This document shows positions 18,301-27,697 of a DNA stretch of 27,739 nucleotides, one piece after another. The DNA comes from Paulinella micropora (Eukaryota; Cercozoa; Imbricatea; Euglyphida). Every line of letters starts with the position of its first letter. The first letter of the stretch is position 1. The notes beneath the pieces are model-generated. The model worked only from the letters and a program-made list of their open reading frames with translations, did no database searches and had not been told where the DNA came from. The position numbers were made by a program, and so were the translations under genes. The DNA is taken from the NCBI GenBank assembly GCA_009731375.1, contig BJOX01000173.1, forward strand, positions 450,958 through 478,696, read 5' to 3'.

Positions 18301-21300
18301 GCCACAGCAGCAGGTGGTTGCTTATGGGGGACAGTCTTACATCCCTCCAGCACCAATCTTGCCTGCTCCTGGTATGCCGATGGGAGGCGGTCAGGGGACC
18401 GTCGGAGGGCAGATGCCTCCGCAGCAACAAGTCCAGGGTATGGCGTTTGGTATAACGCTAGTGGACATGTTGGTGAATGTGCAGGGCAAAGCATTAATGC
18501 AAGTGCGGGGCCAGGGATCCCAGGAGGCAATCCCAGCGCCTGACTCGGAGGTCGGGAGGGAGAATAAGTCGGGTGAGTTGCCTGTCGGCCACGGAGGCGA
18601 CATGGTTACTCATGACCTGCGATTTGATGATAGGACACGCGTGGTAACGCGGGGAGTCCAGGAAGCTACGGACGCGGTGGCCTTGGAAGGCCAGGATGGA
18701 CAGAATGAGCAGGTTGAGGACCTTGATAGTCACAGGGACACTCTATGTCCGGTGATGAATAAAGGCACGGACCTTAATGTGGAGTTAGCGTCGGAGGCGC
18801 TTGATAGTAAATATTTTGGTGGTTATGAAGCACTTTCAGCGGACGGGTGTGGCCCGGGGAAAGCTGAATTGCCTTTATTATTCACTAAAATTTTTATTGA
18901 GGATGTACAGCAGGAATGCATTGTGGGCAATGATACAATGGCATCTCTGAATGTACTCGGGAAGGAATTTATTGAACTATGGAGCAGGGAACCATGGTTT
19001 AGACACGGGTTTCGGCCGTGTCGGTTGAGGATCAAGGGAGTGGGAGGCATGACCGGGGTCTCAGGGTCAGTCATGCTTACGTTCCTTTTGAAAGACGGGA
19101 AGTCTTTCTCTCATCGGTTTTGGGTCGTCCCAGCCTTTGCTGGTGGTCTCCTGTTGGGGCTGCGGAACCTCAGACAAATGCACGCTCGTATCTATACGGA
19201 TCTGAACGTGGTGCAGTACGGTGGATCCGAGGTGGCTGCGCGGTACGAGGTAGTACCGTATGAACCTTTACGGCGGGAAGGCCAATGTGCGGTAGCGCAC
19301 GATTTGGATGTGAGTGTCTCACCAGTCATGCGCGCTGACTGGGGGTGGACAAAGGTGGTGTCCGAGGGCACGGAGCCTTCGGTCACACCCCACATTCAGG
19401 AGCCTGTAACAGCCTCGTTCTTCCATGTATGCACAGTAGAGTCGGGGGACTCTGGGGAAGCAAGTGTGGTTGCTGACAATTCTGACGACAAGATACAGGA
19501 GACGGAATATGTCATGACCACAACCTTTGGCTGGGCCTACAGGGACCCACGCGACGTGAGGGTCGTGAACGTGGACTGTAGGGATTCCGCAAAGGATGAG
19601 GCGGTAGTGGCCGCGATAGACGCGAGGTTGGAACACCTCTACGCAGCAAAAGCGGAATTGTTGCGGGGTACGATTGCGGGCATGGAGGATGCCGGTGATC
19701 AGCATGTCTATATAGATGTGCATTCGACCACGACGTCTCATGTGGTTTGGAATGTTACCCAACATAAGCTGCCGGTCAAGCAGCCTAAGCCGATCGTAGA
19801 AGCCTTCTTGAAGAGTCACTGGGATGATAATTTGTTTTTCCCTAAGGGAGTCAAGGCCATTAAGGAGGTCTTGAAAAACAGGCTATCGGTGGATGATTTC
19901 ACTATAGTCATCCCAGTGGGAACTCGGACGGAAATGTGGTGGCAGGATATAGAGGATCATCTTATTGATGACCCGGTCCCGATCCCACATAGAGGCCATA
20001 AGCTGGTCTTGGCTTTACGATTGGGGACGAAGGAGAAGGCGTTGGCTTATGGGGCCAAGTTAATGCAACGTGAGATGGCGGATGTGAGAAAGCAAGCCTT
20101 CTCTTGGATATCGGGTATATATCACCGCACGCATGCAATGCAATATGCCATTATCATAGATCATGTGGCACAGCTTGCCCAGTGGAGAGGCAAGGAGGAA
20201 ACTAGGTACCATGGGACGATGGTACGTGAGGATGAGCGGCCTATTCCGATGGAGGATGTGGCGCAGTTATCACGTAAGGCCTCTCATAAGGAGATTGAGG
20301 AGGCTAGGATAGCCGCGGAAAAGGCTATTGCGGAGAAATATAGTACTTGGGAAGGTACTATGAAGGAGCGAGATGCCCTCAAGGGTATCTTGGAGAATAA
20401 TATGGAGGTATTTGGGCCTCTTGAGGCGGGCTCTGTTCGGGGTTACGAGGCTAACTTTGGACGGAAGCTGGGTGAAGACGTGGTGGGTCACAGGAGACCG
20501 TCACGTATGAGCTATCACGAGGATCGGATGGCTCGGGAAATCACTCAGGAGCTTTTGGAGAAGGACATCATTGAGGCACGCTTATCGGAGGTGTCTTCAC
20601 CTGTGCGTATGGCGCCCAAGCCGGATGGGTCCTTACGTATGTGTATCAATTACTATAGGATCAATAAGATTCTGAAGCAGATCGAGACACCGGTACCGGA
20701 TCTCAGGAAGGGGATCAACCGGCTCAAGCATGCGAAGGTGTATACTACGCTTGATCTTAAGAGCGGGTTTTGGCAAATCCCTCTTAATGAGTCATGTCGG
20801 TATCTCACAGCGTTTATGGTCGGAATGACTACATACGTGTGGAAGGTATTACCGATGGGTCTTAAGTGCTCTCCGGGTCTATTTCAGCATGCTATGACTA
20901 AGATGCTGGGGAAGGAGTACGACGATGAGGCGACGGTGGTTCGTCTTGGGTCGACGGAGGATTATGCTTTCTGTTACATAGATGATATTATCATTTATTC
21001 AGAGAGTATGGAGAAACACGTGGAACACGTGCAGGACGTCTTGCGACGTATAAGCGCGTTTGGATTGCGCTTGAATGCACAGAAATGTGACTTCGCACAA
21101 AGAAAGATACAGTACCTGGGATATGAGATCTCAGAGGGTCGGTGTGCGATTGCATATGAAAAGAGGAACTATGTAGCGTCTATGCCGATGCCAAAGACTC
21201 GGACGGACTTACATTCCTTTATATCGCTGGCTCAGTATTATGGTGAATTCATTCCGGGGTTTGCGGAAAGAGTAGCGGTGGTCAGGAAATTCCTGAAGCA

Positions 21301-24300
21301 AGGGGTCGGGGACGACCCATGGCCGGAGGAAGTCACGAGAGTGATAGCGGAGCTCAAGGATGAGATCGCTAAAGACCCAAGGCAGGGAGGTCGAGTTCTT
21401 ATGTTACCTGACTGGAAGGAACAGTTCGTGCTCGACACTGACGCGTCTTCGTACGCGGTAGGAGCGGTGCTTCAACAGATGGACAAGTCCATTGGGCAGT
21501 TGCGGCCCGTTATGTTCATCAGCCGGCAGCTGATACCGGCGGAAAAGGAATACTGCACAAGGCAGCGGGAAGCACTCGCTATAGTGTGGGCTTTCCAGAG
21601 GTTGCGGGAATACCTGTGGGGTACTCCTAACATTTTGGTTAGAACGGACCATCATAACCTGCTATGGCTCATGTCTGGAGATCATACAGGTAGGTTGGCC
21701 AGGTGGCAGTTGGAATTGGCGGAGTATGACTTCACCATTCATTACATCAAGGGCAAAAGGAATGTTGTCCCTGATTTTTGTTCTCGGTATGAGGACAAGA
21801 GTGGACAGAAGGATAAGGCCGTTGATGATTTACAGCGACGTAATACGGTCAAGGAGGTGCGAATGGCACAGTTTGAATTTCGAACGCCGGGGGCGGTGTT
21901 CGCAATCATGGGTCATGATGTGGATCTACATGATTGGGAGGAACAGGGAGCGGAAGACACCAAGTTGCCATCGGGGCTTTGGTATCATCCGTTCACGCAT
22001 AATAACAATCAACGTGACACGCGCAGCGAGGAAGTGTCTGCGTTGGAAGCAGTCGAGGTAGCGGCACGAGACAAATGTGCATGCTGTTACTCGCCGATCG
22101 CGAGAGAGGCGTGTGAGGATATCCTATGGGCGGAAGCAAGGACCGCGGATAGGAAAGAGGGGGAGGATGTTATGGAAGGAAGGCAGGGTGCCTTTAACGC
22201 GGTCTTGTTACCGAAGGGCCCGATGTGCCTTAACTTGGAGGATGAAGAAAAAGTTAAGGAGGAACATCTTTTTCAGTTACCGGAGGCACATCCGGAAAAG
22301 GTTCGATTCCAGTTGGAAACTGACACGGCAGTCAGACTGGCGTCGGTGGAAACTTTTCGGACTTTCACAAAGGAAAGTACGGAGTATAAGGAGTTGAGAG
22401 AACATCTGCTCAATCCACAGGCAAGGCCCGAGGACATTGACATAAGGAAACTCAAGCGGTGCTTGGTACTAAAGGATGGACTCCTTTGGTATATGGGAAA
22501 AGATGGCGTATATACCAATGAGGAGGATCGATGGTTGTTATGGGTTCCGCAGGAACTCAGAACGTCTTTGTTAATTGCGGCGCATCATTGTCCTATGCAG
22601 AGCCACCCGGGGGTGGAAAGGATGACGTGGTCGTTAAGGAGACGTTTTTGGTGGAATAACCTGGGAGAACGGGTTAAGGAGTTTGTGAAGGGTTGTCCTC
22701 ATTGTCAGATGGCTAAGTTGCCATATAGGCCGAAGATGGGGCTTAAGGGTGAATATGATATCACTCTGGATATTTTCGATACCTTGCATATCGATCATGT
22801 GGGTCCTTTTCCAGAGGCGGGAACGGAAAAATTCAAATATCTCTTAACGGTTATTGATCGAACTTCCAATTATGTCATTACTGTCCCTGTTACGGATGTG
22901 ACAGCGGAAGTGACAGCGGCGGCGCTGATTGATCAGGTATTCGGCCGTATTGGGATACCGAGAAGGATTATTTCGGATAGAGGAACGAGTTTCGCGAATG
23001 AGGTTTCGCAAAGGATTGCCAAGTTCTTTGGGTTCGATTGGCAGTATGTGACTGCTTTTAACCCAATGGCGAATGGTAAGATTGAACGCGTTCACAGGAC
23101 GTTGAAGGCAGCGTTGAAGACTTATTGTAAGAACAGCCAGCTTAACTGGGTATATGTGGTACCTATGTTCACGTTTGCTGTCAACAATTTAGCTTCGGCG
23201 TCGTTAGGCGGACACGCGCGGGGTGTCAGTCCGCATCAGGTGGTCTATGGACGGGCGTTAAACACGCCGACGGAACTGTTGTTTCCGCCTGATAAGTGGG
23301 AACCGTGTGAACTGTTAGGAGTTCGCTTACGAGCGATCGCGGAAGCACGGAGTGCGATTGAGAAGTGTCGGGAGACGCTGAGAGAGGTTCAGCGGGAACA
23401 GGAAATGGGCAAGTACTCTCATGTGGAGTACAAGGAAGGTGATACAGTGTTGCTGTATGTACCGACGGTACCGAAAGGGGTATCGATTAAGTTTTACAAT
23501 AAGTGGCATGGGCCATTTAAGATAGTACGTCAGACGGGTGCGTACAATTACAAGATTGCACCTACGGGGGCACGTGGAAGGGAACAGATTGTTCATGTTC
23601 GTCGGTTGGCGAAGTTCAGTCCTTATTTGCTGGAGGACGAGAATGAGGAACAAGCGCTGAGGCGTATTGCACCAGCGTTTAGACAGCCGCCAGCATTGCT
23701 TACGCGCAAGGAGCGTGAGGAGGCGTTGCGAAAGCAACAGAAGGAAGAAAAGGCTGAGGCCAGGAATGCTGGACAACAGGATCGTTCGGCTTCGGACGTC
23801 AAGGTAGACGTCAAAGATGGGAGGGAAATTCCGAAGTCATCGGAAATGTCGGATCGGAAAGGCACGGTATGGAAGAAACCGTGGATAGCCGGTAAGGAAG
23901 TGGCTAAGATCGACTGGCAGGTTGATAAGTTCTATCTATGTCGACCGCACGAGGATACGGTCATGGATAAGGACTTTGATTATTTCTTTTTAATGCAGGT
24001 TACGTATGTACAGCCTAGAACGCGGGTACGGGCTGCGTTGGGACTTGCTCCGACAATGCACTTTTGGAGGAGCAAGAGTGTTATTGATATGACGCGGGAA
24101 AGAATCTTTGCGCCAGTATTTCGAGACGGCAAAGATTTGGAGCAGTGGGATGCGTCCATCGAGAAGGACGATGAGGATTTTACACCATGGACGGTGCAAA
24201 TGATGCCAAGGGTGGTGTTGGATATGCCGTTCGAGTTAACAGAGGAAAGGAGGATTCCGCTTCGTATTTGGGACGAAGTCCAAAGTGCGGGCATATCATT

Positions 24301-24427
24301 TTTGTTGATAGGTGCACCAAGATGTGAGAAAGAAGTGGCGGCGAAGAAGAGAAGGGCTAAAGAGACGCAGTCGGAAGCAGTAGAGCACAGGGGTCGAGGA
24401 CGACCTCGGAAACAAGTCAAAACGTGA
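15395..24427 (+). CDS. Ty3/gypsy Gag-Pol polyprotein, 3010 aa
   Basis: Numbering is from ATG 15395. Residues 1-650 are a Gag region I cannot match to a named family. A C-x14-C-x3-C-x3-H cluster (Cys654, 669, 673, His677) replaces the usual CCHC knuckle. An RS/RD-rich tract (about 787-908) and a Q/G/P-rich tract (about 931-1018) follow. The retropepsin-like part has DTMAS at 1180-1184, where DTGAS is normal, and LLLGL as the second half. Reverse transcriptase: TTLDLKSGF (Asp1787) and YIDD (1861-1864). RNase H: DTDAS, REALAIV and RTDHHNL. A zinc-binding part ends in CPHC. Integrase: Asp2467, Asp2528 and Glu2564, an exact D-35-E spacing. GPF of the GPY/F module is at 2706-2708. About 270 further residues follow, ending in an AT-hook (RGRGRPRK, 2999-3006). 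Gag and Pol are one frame with no shift or stop. All Pol catalytic residues except the protease glycine look intact, so the copy may be active. Confidence 0.95.
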   Translation: MLPRENRRRMLTASSPYSTPAYTRGGGSLVPSSLGTRFMGAGALTASSSSTTGGTPPSLHFISARLEDDLKTMWQFRLTGDSWADQLPSTKALQTVRQCINAISPGSTRNVWDTLVIGRTTVANVMVAAEMVVQIAEAVGMGTHYWTPERLDASRLMASTEGMVDLNIARLGQVQAEAWGTTAMAGDLSRDFVKRHGQPVYDLVGCWPSWDVLDQGHPRWTEVQKFAQFHSQVWARVSPTVHAMGNFIFRPKSGVGAKVLSIDDVFTPIFDAMDGFWDKAVSGTKPTWATAGSSENLVTLERLLVVDAIVYMAKAFYHFAVAWDGQAERRKLAVSSWNRKMEKNDEERRRTIERHQKDVDRLLGDQKAFALDNQKVAIPRHISELRMWLTEVRRVCRSANIYTPEDVAIVADRFFRCQSSVDNEWLMQSEVWAAFWGKLQSTRFDAMCVDSIGLMLAEKMGYHVFASKSQEVSQLQAEVKWMVNKKPVLHYMFQRIMDMVIMLTPAEAFKLTAVALFDLNNQVFIKMAKEIQTDTEVWEYLLKGTGQSTPEASPEIWNVDEDVLGKVMRRVQKTIIDEWKWSGPRSGTPTQGNQNQGGGDGAGPFEPGDEVYWGQGYSRRGPQFYGQRPQGGPGQGRQRFQRSYYNPRVHRPLCMKKAGALWLKSGAMCKSNCQNFHPEGWDDSVQKEVLRKVRYDYPVGPFHGLLNTNKYSQELKNLQDRDRKAYDQKGWTDPGEAPYLKGEWEKFRVWNPLTSDGGDAPASMGRDIPGRHGNESVDPSWNLRGSSDASSARSAASSSSSSSSSSSDRSDRGHLDNRRSRSRSRDRRSDREVTHVSGGRHYDERDEARDRRGYDRGGHVRGGYDRGRRDSRNRDRSPERSRDRSPPRRRGGRSDSRERPNSNRSPQWGGNQGSSLFPNANVYGGGAGTFPSSHMQQAGAGAYYAGPAPGQQLPVGYGQPMQQQFYQGQPQQQVVAYGGQSYIPPAPILPAPGMPMGGGQGTVGGQMPPQQQVQGMAFGITLVDMLVNVQGKALMQVRGQGSQEAIPAPDSEVGRENKSGELPVGHGGDMVTHDLRFDDRTRVVTRGVQEATDAVALEGQDGQNEQVEDLDSHRDTLCPVMNKGTDLNVELASEALDSKYFGGYEALSADGCGPGKAELPLLFTKIFIEDVQQECIVGNDTMASLNVLGKEFIELWSREPWFRHGFRPCRLRIKGVGGMTGVSGSVMLTFLLKDGKSFSHRFWVVPAFAGGLLLGLRNLRQMHARIYTDLNVVQYGGSEVAARYEVVPYEPLRREGQCAVAHDLDVSVSPVMRADWGWTKVVSEGTEPSVTPHIQEPVTASFFHVCTVESGDSGEASVVADNSDDKIQETEYVMTTTFGWAYRDPRDVRVVNVDCRDSAKDEAVVAAIDARLEHLYAAKAELLRGTIAGMEDAGDQHVYIDVHSTTTSHVVWNVTQHKLPVKQPKPIVEAFLKSHWDDNLFFPKGVKAIKEVLKNRLSVDDFTIVIPVGTRTEMWWQDIEDHLIDDPVPIPHRGHKLVLALRLGTKEKALAYGAKLMQREMADVRKQAFSWISGIYHRTHAMQYAIIIDHVAQLAQWRGKEETRYHGTMVREDERPIPMEDVAQLSRKASHKEIEEARIAAEKAIAEKYSTWEGTMKERDALKGILENNMEVFGPLEAGSVRGYEANFGRKLGEDVVGHRRPSRMSYHEDRMAREITQELLEKDIIEARLSEVSSPVRMAPKPDGSLRMCINYYRINKILKQIETPVPDLRKGINRLKHAKVYTTLDLKSGFWQIPLNESCRYLTAFMVGMTTYVWKVLPMGLKCSPGLFQHAMTKMLGKEYDDEATVVRLGSTEDYAFCYIDDIIIYSESMEKHVEHVQDVLRRISAFGLRLNAQKCDFAQRKIQYLGYEISEGRCAIAYEKRNYVASMPMPKTRTDLHSFISLAQYYGEFIPGFAERVAVVRKFLKQGVGDDPWPEEVTRVIAELKDEIAKDPRQGGRVLMLPDWKEQFVLDTDASSYAVGAVLQQMDKSIGQLRPVMFISRQLIPAEKEYCTRQREALAIVWAFQRLREYLWGTPNILVRTDHHNLLWLMSGDHTGRLARWQLELAEYDFTIHYIKGKRNVVPDFCSRYEDKSGQKDKAVDDLQRRNTVKEVRMAQFEFRTPGAVFAIMGHDVDLHDWEEQGAEDTKLPSGLWYHPFTHNNNQRDTRSEEVSALEAVEVAARDKCACCYSPIAREACEDILWAEARTADRKEGEDVMEGRQGAFNAVLLPKGPMCLNLEDEEKVKEEHLFQLPEAHPEKVRFQLETDTAVRLASVETFRTFTKESTEYKELREHLLNPQARPEDIDIRKLKRCLVLKDGLLWYMGKDGVYTNEEDRWLLWVPQELRTSLLIAAHHCPMQSHPGVERMTWSLRRRFWWNNLGERVKEFVKGCPHCQMAKLPYRPKMGLKGEYDITLDIFDTLHIDHVGPFPEAGTEKFKYLLTVIDRTSNYVITVPVTDVTAEVTAAALIDQVFGRIGIPRRIISDRGTSFANEVSQRIAKFFGFDWQYVTAFNPMANGKIERVHRTLKAALKTYCKNSQLNWVYVVPMFTFAVNNLASASLGGHARGVSPHQVVYGRALNTPTELLFPPDKWEPCELLGVRLRAIAEARSAIEKCRETLREVQREQEMGKYSHVEYKEGDTVLLYVPTVPKGVSIKFYNKWHGPFKIVRQTGAYNYKIAPTGARGREQIVHVRRLAKFSPYLLEDENEEQALRRIAPAFRQPPALLTRKEREEALRKQQKEEKAEARNAGQQDRSASDVKVDVKDGREIPKSSEMSDRKGTVWKKPWIAGKEVAKIDWQVDKFYLCRPHEDTVMDKDFDYFFLMQVTYVQPRTRVRAALGLAPTMHFWRSKSVIDMTRERIFAPVFRDGKDLEQWDASIEKDDEDFTPWTVQMMPRVVLDMPFELTEERRIPLRIWDEVQSAGISFLLIGAPRCEKEVAAKKRRAKETQSEAVEHRGRGRPRKQVKT

Positions 24428-24705
24428 AGCTACGAAGTCTGATGTCGCTTACGGATCATTGGCTACTTTGATTTTTCTACGGGAAAGGGGAGATCAAGAC
24501 GGGGCATTTCTTTTAATGCCTGAGGTGAAAGAGCTAGGCTCGGGGGCACGAGTTCTCATGGGAGACTCGCACTGGACGTGGACCAATTATTTTTACTTAT
24601 TCGACAGCCGGGATGCTTCATGTCATGTATCGGTCGGTCGAGGACGCCTTCGAATGAGGAGTCAGTCTTCGGCGTGGGGGTCGACCGCTTACATCGGCTT
24701 CCCCC
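24428..24705 (+). other. Retrotransposon 3' untranslated region
   Basis: About 280 bp between the polyprotein stop and the polypurine tract. A 107-codon frame starting at 24459 runs into the LTR and shows no recognisable domain. Confidence 0.7.
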
Positions 24706-24720
24706 AAGGGGGCAAAGGGA
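24706..24720 (+). other. Polypurine tract
   Basis: AAGGGGGCAAAGGGA, one base before the 3' LTR. This is the expected plus-strand primer position; one C interrupts it. Confidence 0.88.
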
Positions 24721-24721
24721 T

Positions 24722-24851
24722 TGTCGGCCGGCCCGTACATTACATAGTGGCATCAAGTGTTGTCCGGCTTGTCGTTACTTGACTCTTATGCTTGGTCTGC
24801 CCCTCTACAGTTGAGGTACGACTAAGTGTCAGAGTAGCTGTTCCGGTTACA
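24722..24851 (+). repeat. 3' LTR
   Basis: Identical to 14898-15027 over all 130 bp and followed by the GGTG target duplication. Confidence 0.97.
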
Positions 24852-25254
24852 GGTGTTGGTGGACACGCTCAGTAAGTGTTTCCACACTTGAAAGGGAATG
24901 TGCAGGCGCCAGTCACACTGTCTGTGCTGTGCCCATGCTTAGGCTGTTAAGAAAATGTTTAGTGGCAAGGGAGCGAAGAGGGAATGGTTAATAATATCTG
25001 CACCAAAGGCATGGAGTCGGACGCTGTATCATGTATTTTTTAGAGGATCAGGAATTAGAAACAGCGTGTATGCTTTTTTGTGATGGTTCTGGCCTCTGCA
25101 TAAAGAGTACATAAAACTTACATAAAACTTACACGTGAGAGTTAGGTAAGAATTAGGGAGTTAAGTATAAGACACAAAAAATCTCTAAGTTTTCGTTGTG
25201 AAAGTAAAATTTAATTTATACTAAGTATTAAATCAATGAATGAGGGGAGAGTAC
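24852..25254. other. Flanking DNA, no gene recognised
   Basis: 400 bp of moderately AT-rich sequence without a convincing frame or RNA gene. It includes a tandem TACATAAAACT duplication near 25108-25130. Confidence 0.6.
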
Positions 25255-25277
25255 GGGGAGGGACCGGGACGCCGGGG
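25255..25277 (+). other. G-quadruplex-type motif
   Basis: Four runs of three or more G (GGGG, GGG, GGG, GGGG) with loops of 1, 3 and 5 bases, in a GGGA/CCGG-rich patch before the palindrome cluster. Confidence 0.5.
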
Positions 25278-25340
25278 TCCGGATATGAAATTTAAGGTAC
25301 CGGAACGGGCCGGGGATACGGGTATGTGGAAGGTGAAGAC

Positions 25341-25540
25341 ATCATGCAATACATGACTAAATCATGTATTACATGATTATCTTTTCAACAGGAAATCATG
25401 TATTACATGATGTAAGCATGTAATACATGACTTCCTGTTGCAAAAACAAATCATGTAATACATGATTTAGTCATGTATTGCATGATTATCTTTTCAACAG
25501 GAAGTCATGTATTACATGTTTACATCATGTAGTGCATGAT
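25341..25540. repeat. Cluster of nested palindromes, ATCATGTAWTACATGAT
   Basis: Eight 17-mers related to this palindrome start at 25341, 25361, 25395, 25415, 25450, 25470, 25504 and 25524. The pair 25341-25377 is the exact inverse complement of 25450-25486. The spacer word TTTTCAACAGGAA is also inverted (one-base indel), making 25341-25486 a 146-bp near-perfect palindrome built of palindromes. A direct copy of the spacer with a 17-mer follows at 25487-25520. Degenerate ACATGA/TCATGT words continue to about 25735. Confidence 0.92.
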
Positions 25541-25768
25541 ATCCTCATGTAAATCACAACAATATCCACCGAAATCACAGTGATTTAATCATTTAAAACA
25601 TTATATACACACAAAAAAAGTGCATGAGTCTAGCACGTAGTACATGAGCAAATCATGTATTTTTTTCATATGATATAGACATGTTTTTTTTGGGGCATAC
25701 ACATGAACTGTGTAAGACATGATATACTCAGTTCGCATGGAAATACCATGTACAGAATGTCCTGATAG

Positions 25769-25797
25769 TGGTAGTAGTAGTAGTAGTAGTAGTAGTC

Positions 25798-25866
<69 letters not shown>

Positions 25867-25947
25867 AGTAGTGAGTAGTGAGTAGTAGTAGTAGTAGTAG
25901 TAGTACTAGTACTAGTACTACTAGTAGTAGTAGTAGTAGTAGAAGTA

Positions 25948-25987
<40 letters not shown>

Positions 25988-26005
25988 AAGTAGTAGTAGT
26001 AGAAG
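25769..26005 (-). repeat. (TAG)n tract, i.e. (TAC)n on the minus strand
   Basis: TAG/GTA trinucleotides with GAG and ACT variants, on the opposite strand to the tracts at the left of the window. Confidence 0.97.
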
Positions 26006-26095
26006 TCTTAGTTAGATAAATGGCCTTTGGGCTAACGATTTGTATGGATGACCAGAGTTCACTTGTAAAAGTAACTTCATTAAACCAAAGGCAAA
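26006..26095 (-). repeat. Cassette copy D, inverted and diverged
   Basis: On the minus strand it reads like copies A-C: TTTGGTTTAATGAAGTTAC, then CCATACAAATCGTTAG. TAG tracts flank it on both sides. It is more diverged than A-C and lacks the AT-rich tail. Confidence 0.85.
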
Positions 26096-26124
26096 GTAGT
26101 AGTAGTAGTAGTAGTATTAGTAGT

Positions 26125-26192
<68 letters not shown>

Positions 26193-26200
26193 TACTAAGT

Positions 26201-26246
<46 letters not shown>

Positions 26247-26362
26247 AAGTTTAAAGTAGTAGTAAAAGTAGTAGTAAAAGTAGTAGTGGTAGTAGTGGCC
26301 CACCATGGTAGTAGTAATGGTAGTAGTGGTAGTACTAGTAGTAGTAGTAGTAGTAGTAGTAA

Positions 26363-26404
<42 letters not shown>

Positions 26405-26420
26405 TAGTAGTAGTAGTAGT
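26096..26420 (-). repeat. (TAG)n tract
   Basis: TAG trinucleotides with short interruptions (TTACTAAGTG, AAAGTAG, GGCCCACCATGG). Confidence 0.97.
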
Positions 26421-26629
26421 CTTGTTCTCTTGTTCTCTTGTTCTCTTGAAAATGAGAGAAATGAGAAGGACGGAAGAAAGGAAAAAGAGTGGAAGAAAGA
26501 AGAGAACGAAAGAGAAGGCAACTTAAAAGCGAATAGAGGAGAAAAAGATAACAATGAAGGCAATAGGGAAAAAAACAGAAGGAAAAGGGAACAGAAAAAG
26601 GAAAGGACAAGGACATTTGATAAATGGAC

Positions 26630-26632
<3 letters not shown>
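26421..26632. other. Purine-rich spacer
   Basis: A triplicated CTTGTTCT-type word, then about 190 bp of GA/AA-rich sequence. The reverse frames are biased composition; no gene is recognised. Confidence 0.6.
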
Positions 26633-26694
<62 letters not shown>

Positions 26695-26721
26695 AGTAGT
26701 AGTAGTAAGTAGTAGTAGTAG

Positions 26722-26776
<55 letters not shown>

Positions 26777-26789
26777 GTACTAGTAGTAG

Positions 26790-26859
<70 letters not shown>

Positions 26860-26867
26860 TAGTAGTG

Positions 26868-26939
<72 letters not shown>

Positions 26940-26958
26940 TGTACGTAGTAGTATGTAC

Positions 26959-27024
<66 letters not shown>

Positions 27025-27032
27025 TAGTAGTA

Positions 27033-27083
<51 letters not shown>

Positions 27084-27094
27084 TAGTAGTAGTG

Positions 27095-27139
<45 letters not shown>

Positions 27140-27140
27140 A

Positions 27141-27179
<39 letters not shown>

Positions 27180-27259
27180 CAGTAGTAGCAGTAGTAGTAG
27201 TAGTAGTGAGTAGTAGTGAGAAGAAGTGAGTGGTAGTAGTGAGAAGAAGTGAGTGGTAG

Positions 27260-27339
<80 letters not shown>

Positions 27340-27347
27340 TAGCAGTA

Positions 27348-27437
<90 letters not shown>

Positions 27438-27492
27438 TAGTAGGAGTAGTAGTAGTAGTAAAAGTAGTAAGGGTAGTAGTGGTAGTAGTGGT

Positions 27493-27583
<91 letters not shown>

Positions 27584-27614
27584 AAGTAGTAGTAGTAGGT
27601 AGTAGTAGTAGTAG

Positions 27615-27697
<83 letters not shown>

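Larger units (their letters stand above)
14898..24851 (+). mobile_element. Complete Ty3/gypsy-type LTR retrotransposon
   Basis: The 9954-bp element has two LTRs of 130 bp identical at every base, TG...CA termini and GGTG target duplications. It also has a primer-site candidate, a polypurine tract and one uninterrupted Gag-Pol frame. The domain order protease, reverse transcriptase, RNase H, integrase defines Ty3/gypsy. Identical LTRs mean very recent insertion or recent conversion. It lies 25 bp right of the palindrome and 1.3 kb downstream of SLX1, in the same orientation. Confidence 0.97.

Noticed and set aside
19319-19819. 166-codon antisense frame within Gag-Pol
   Set aside because: Shadow of the polyprotein with no recognisable domain.
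24459-24782. 107-codon frame after the polyprotein
   Set aside because: It runs into the 3' LTR, shows no domain, and fits an untranslated region.
26286-26699. Frames with charged segments in the right-hand TAG region
   Set aside because: TAG-repeat translation plus a purine-rich spacer; Lys/Glu richness is compositional.
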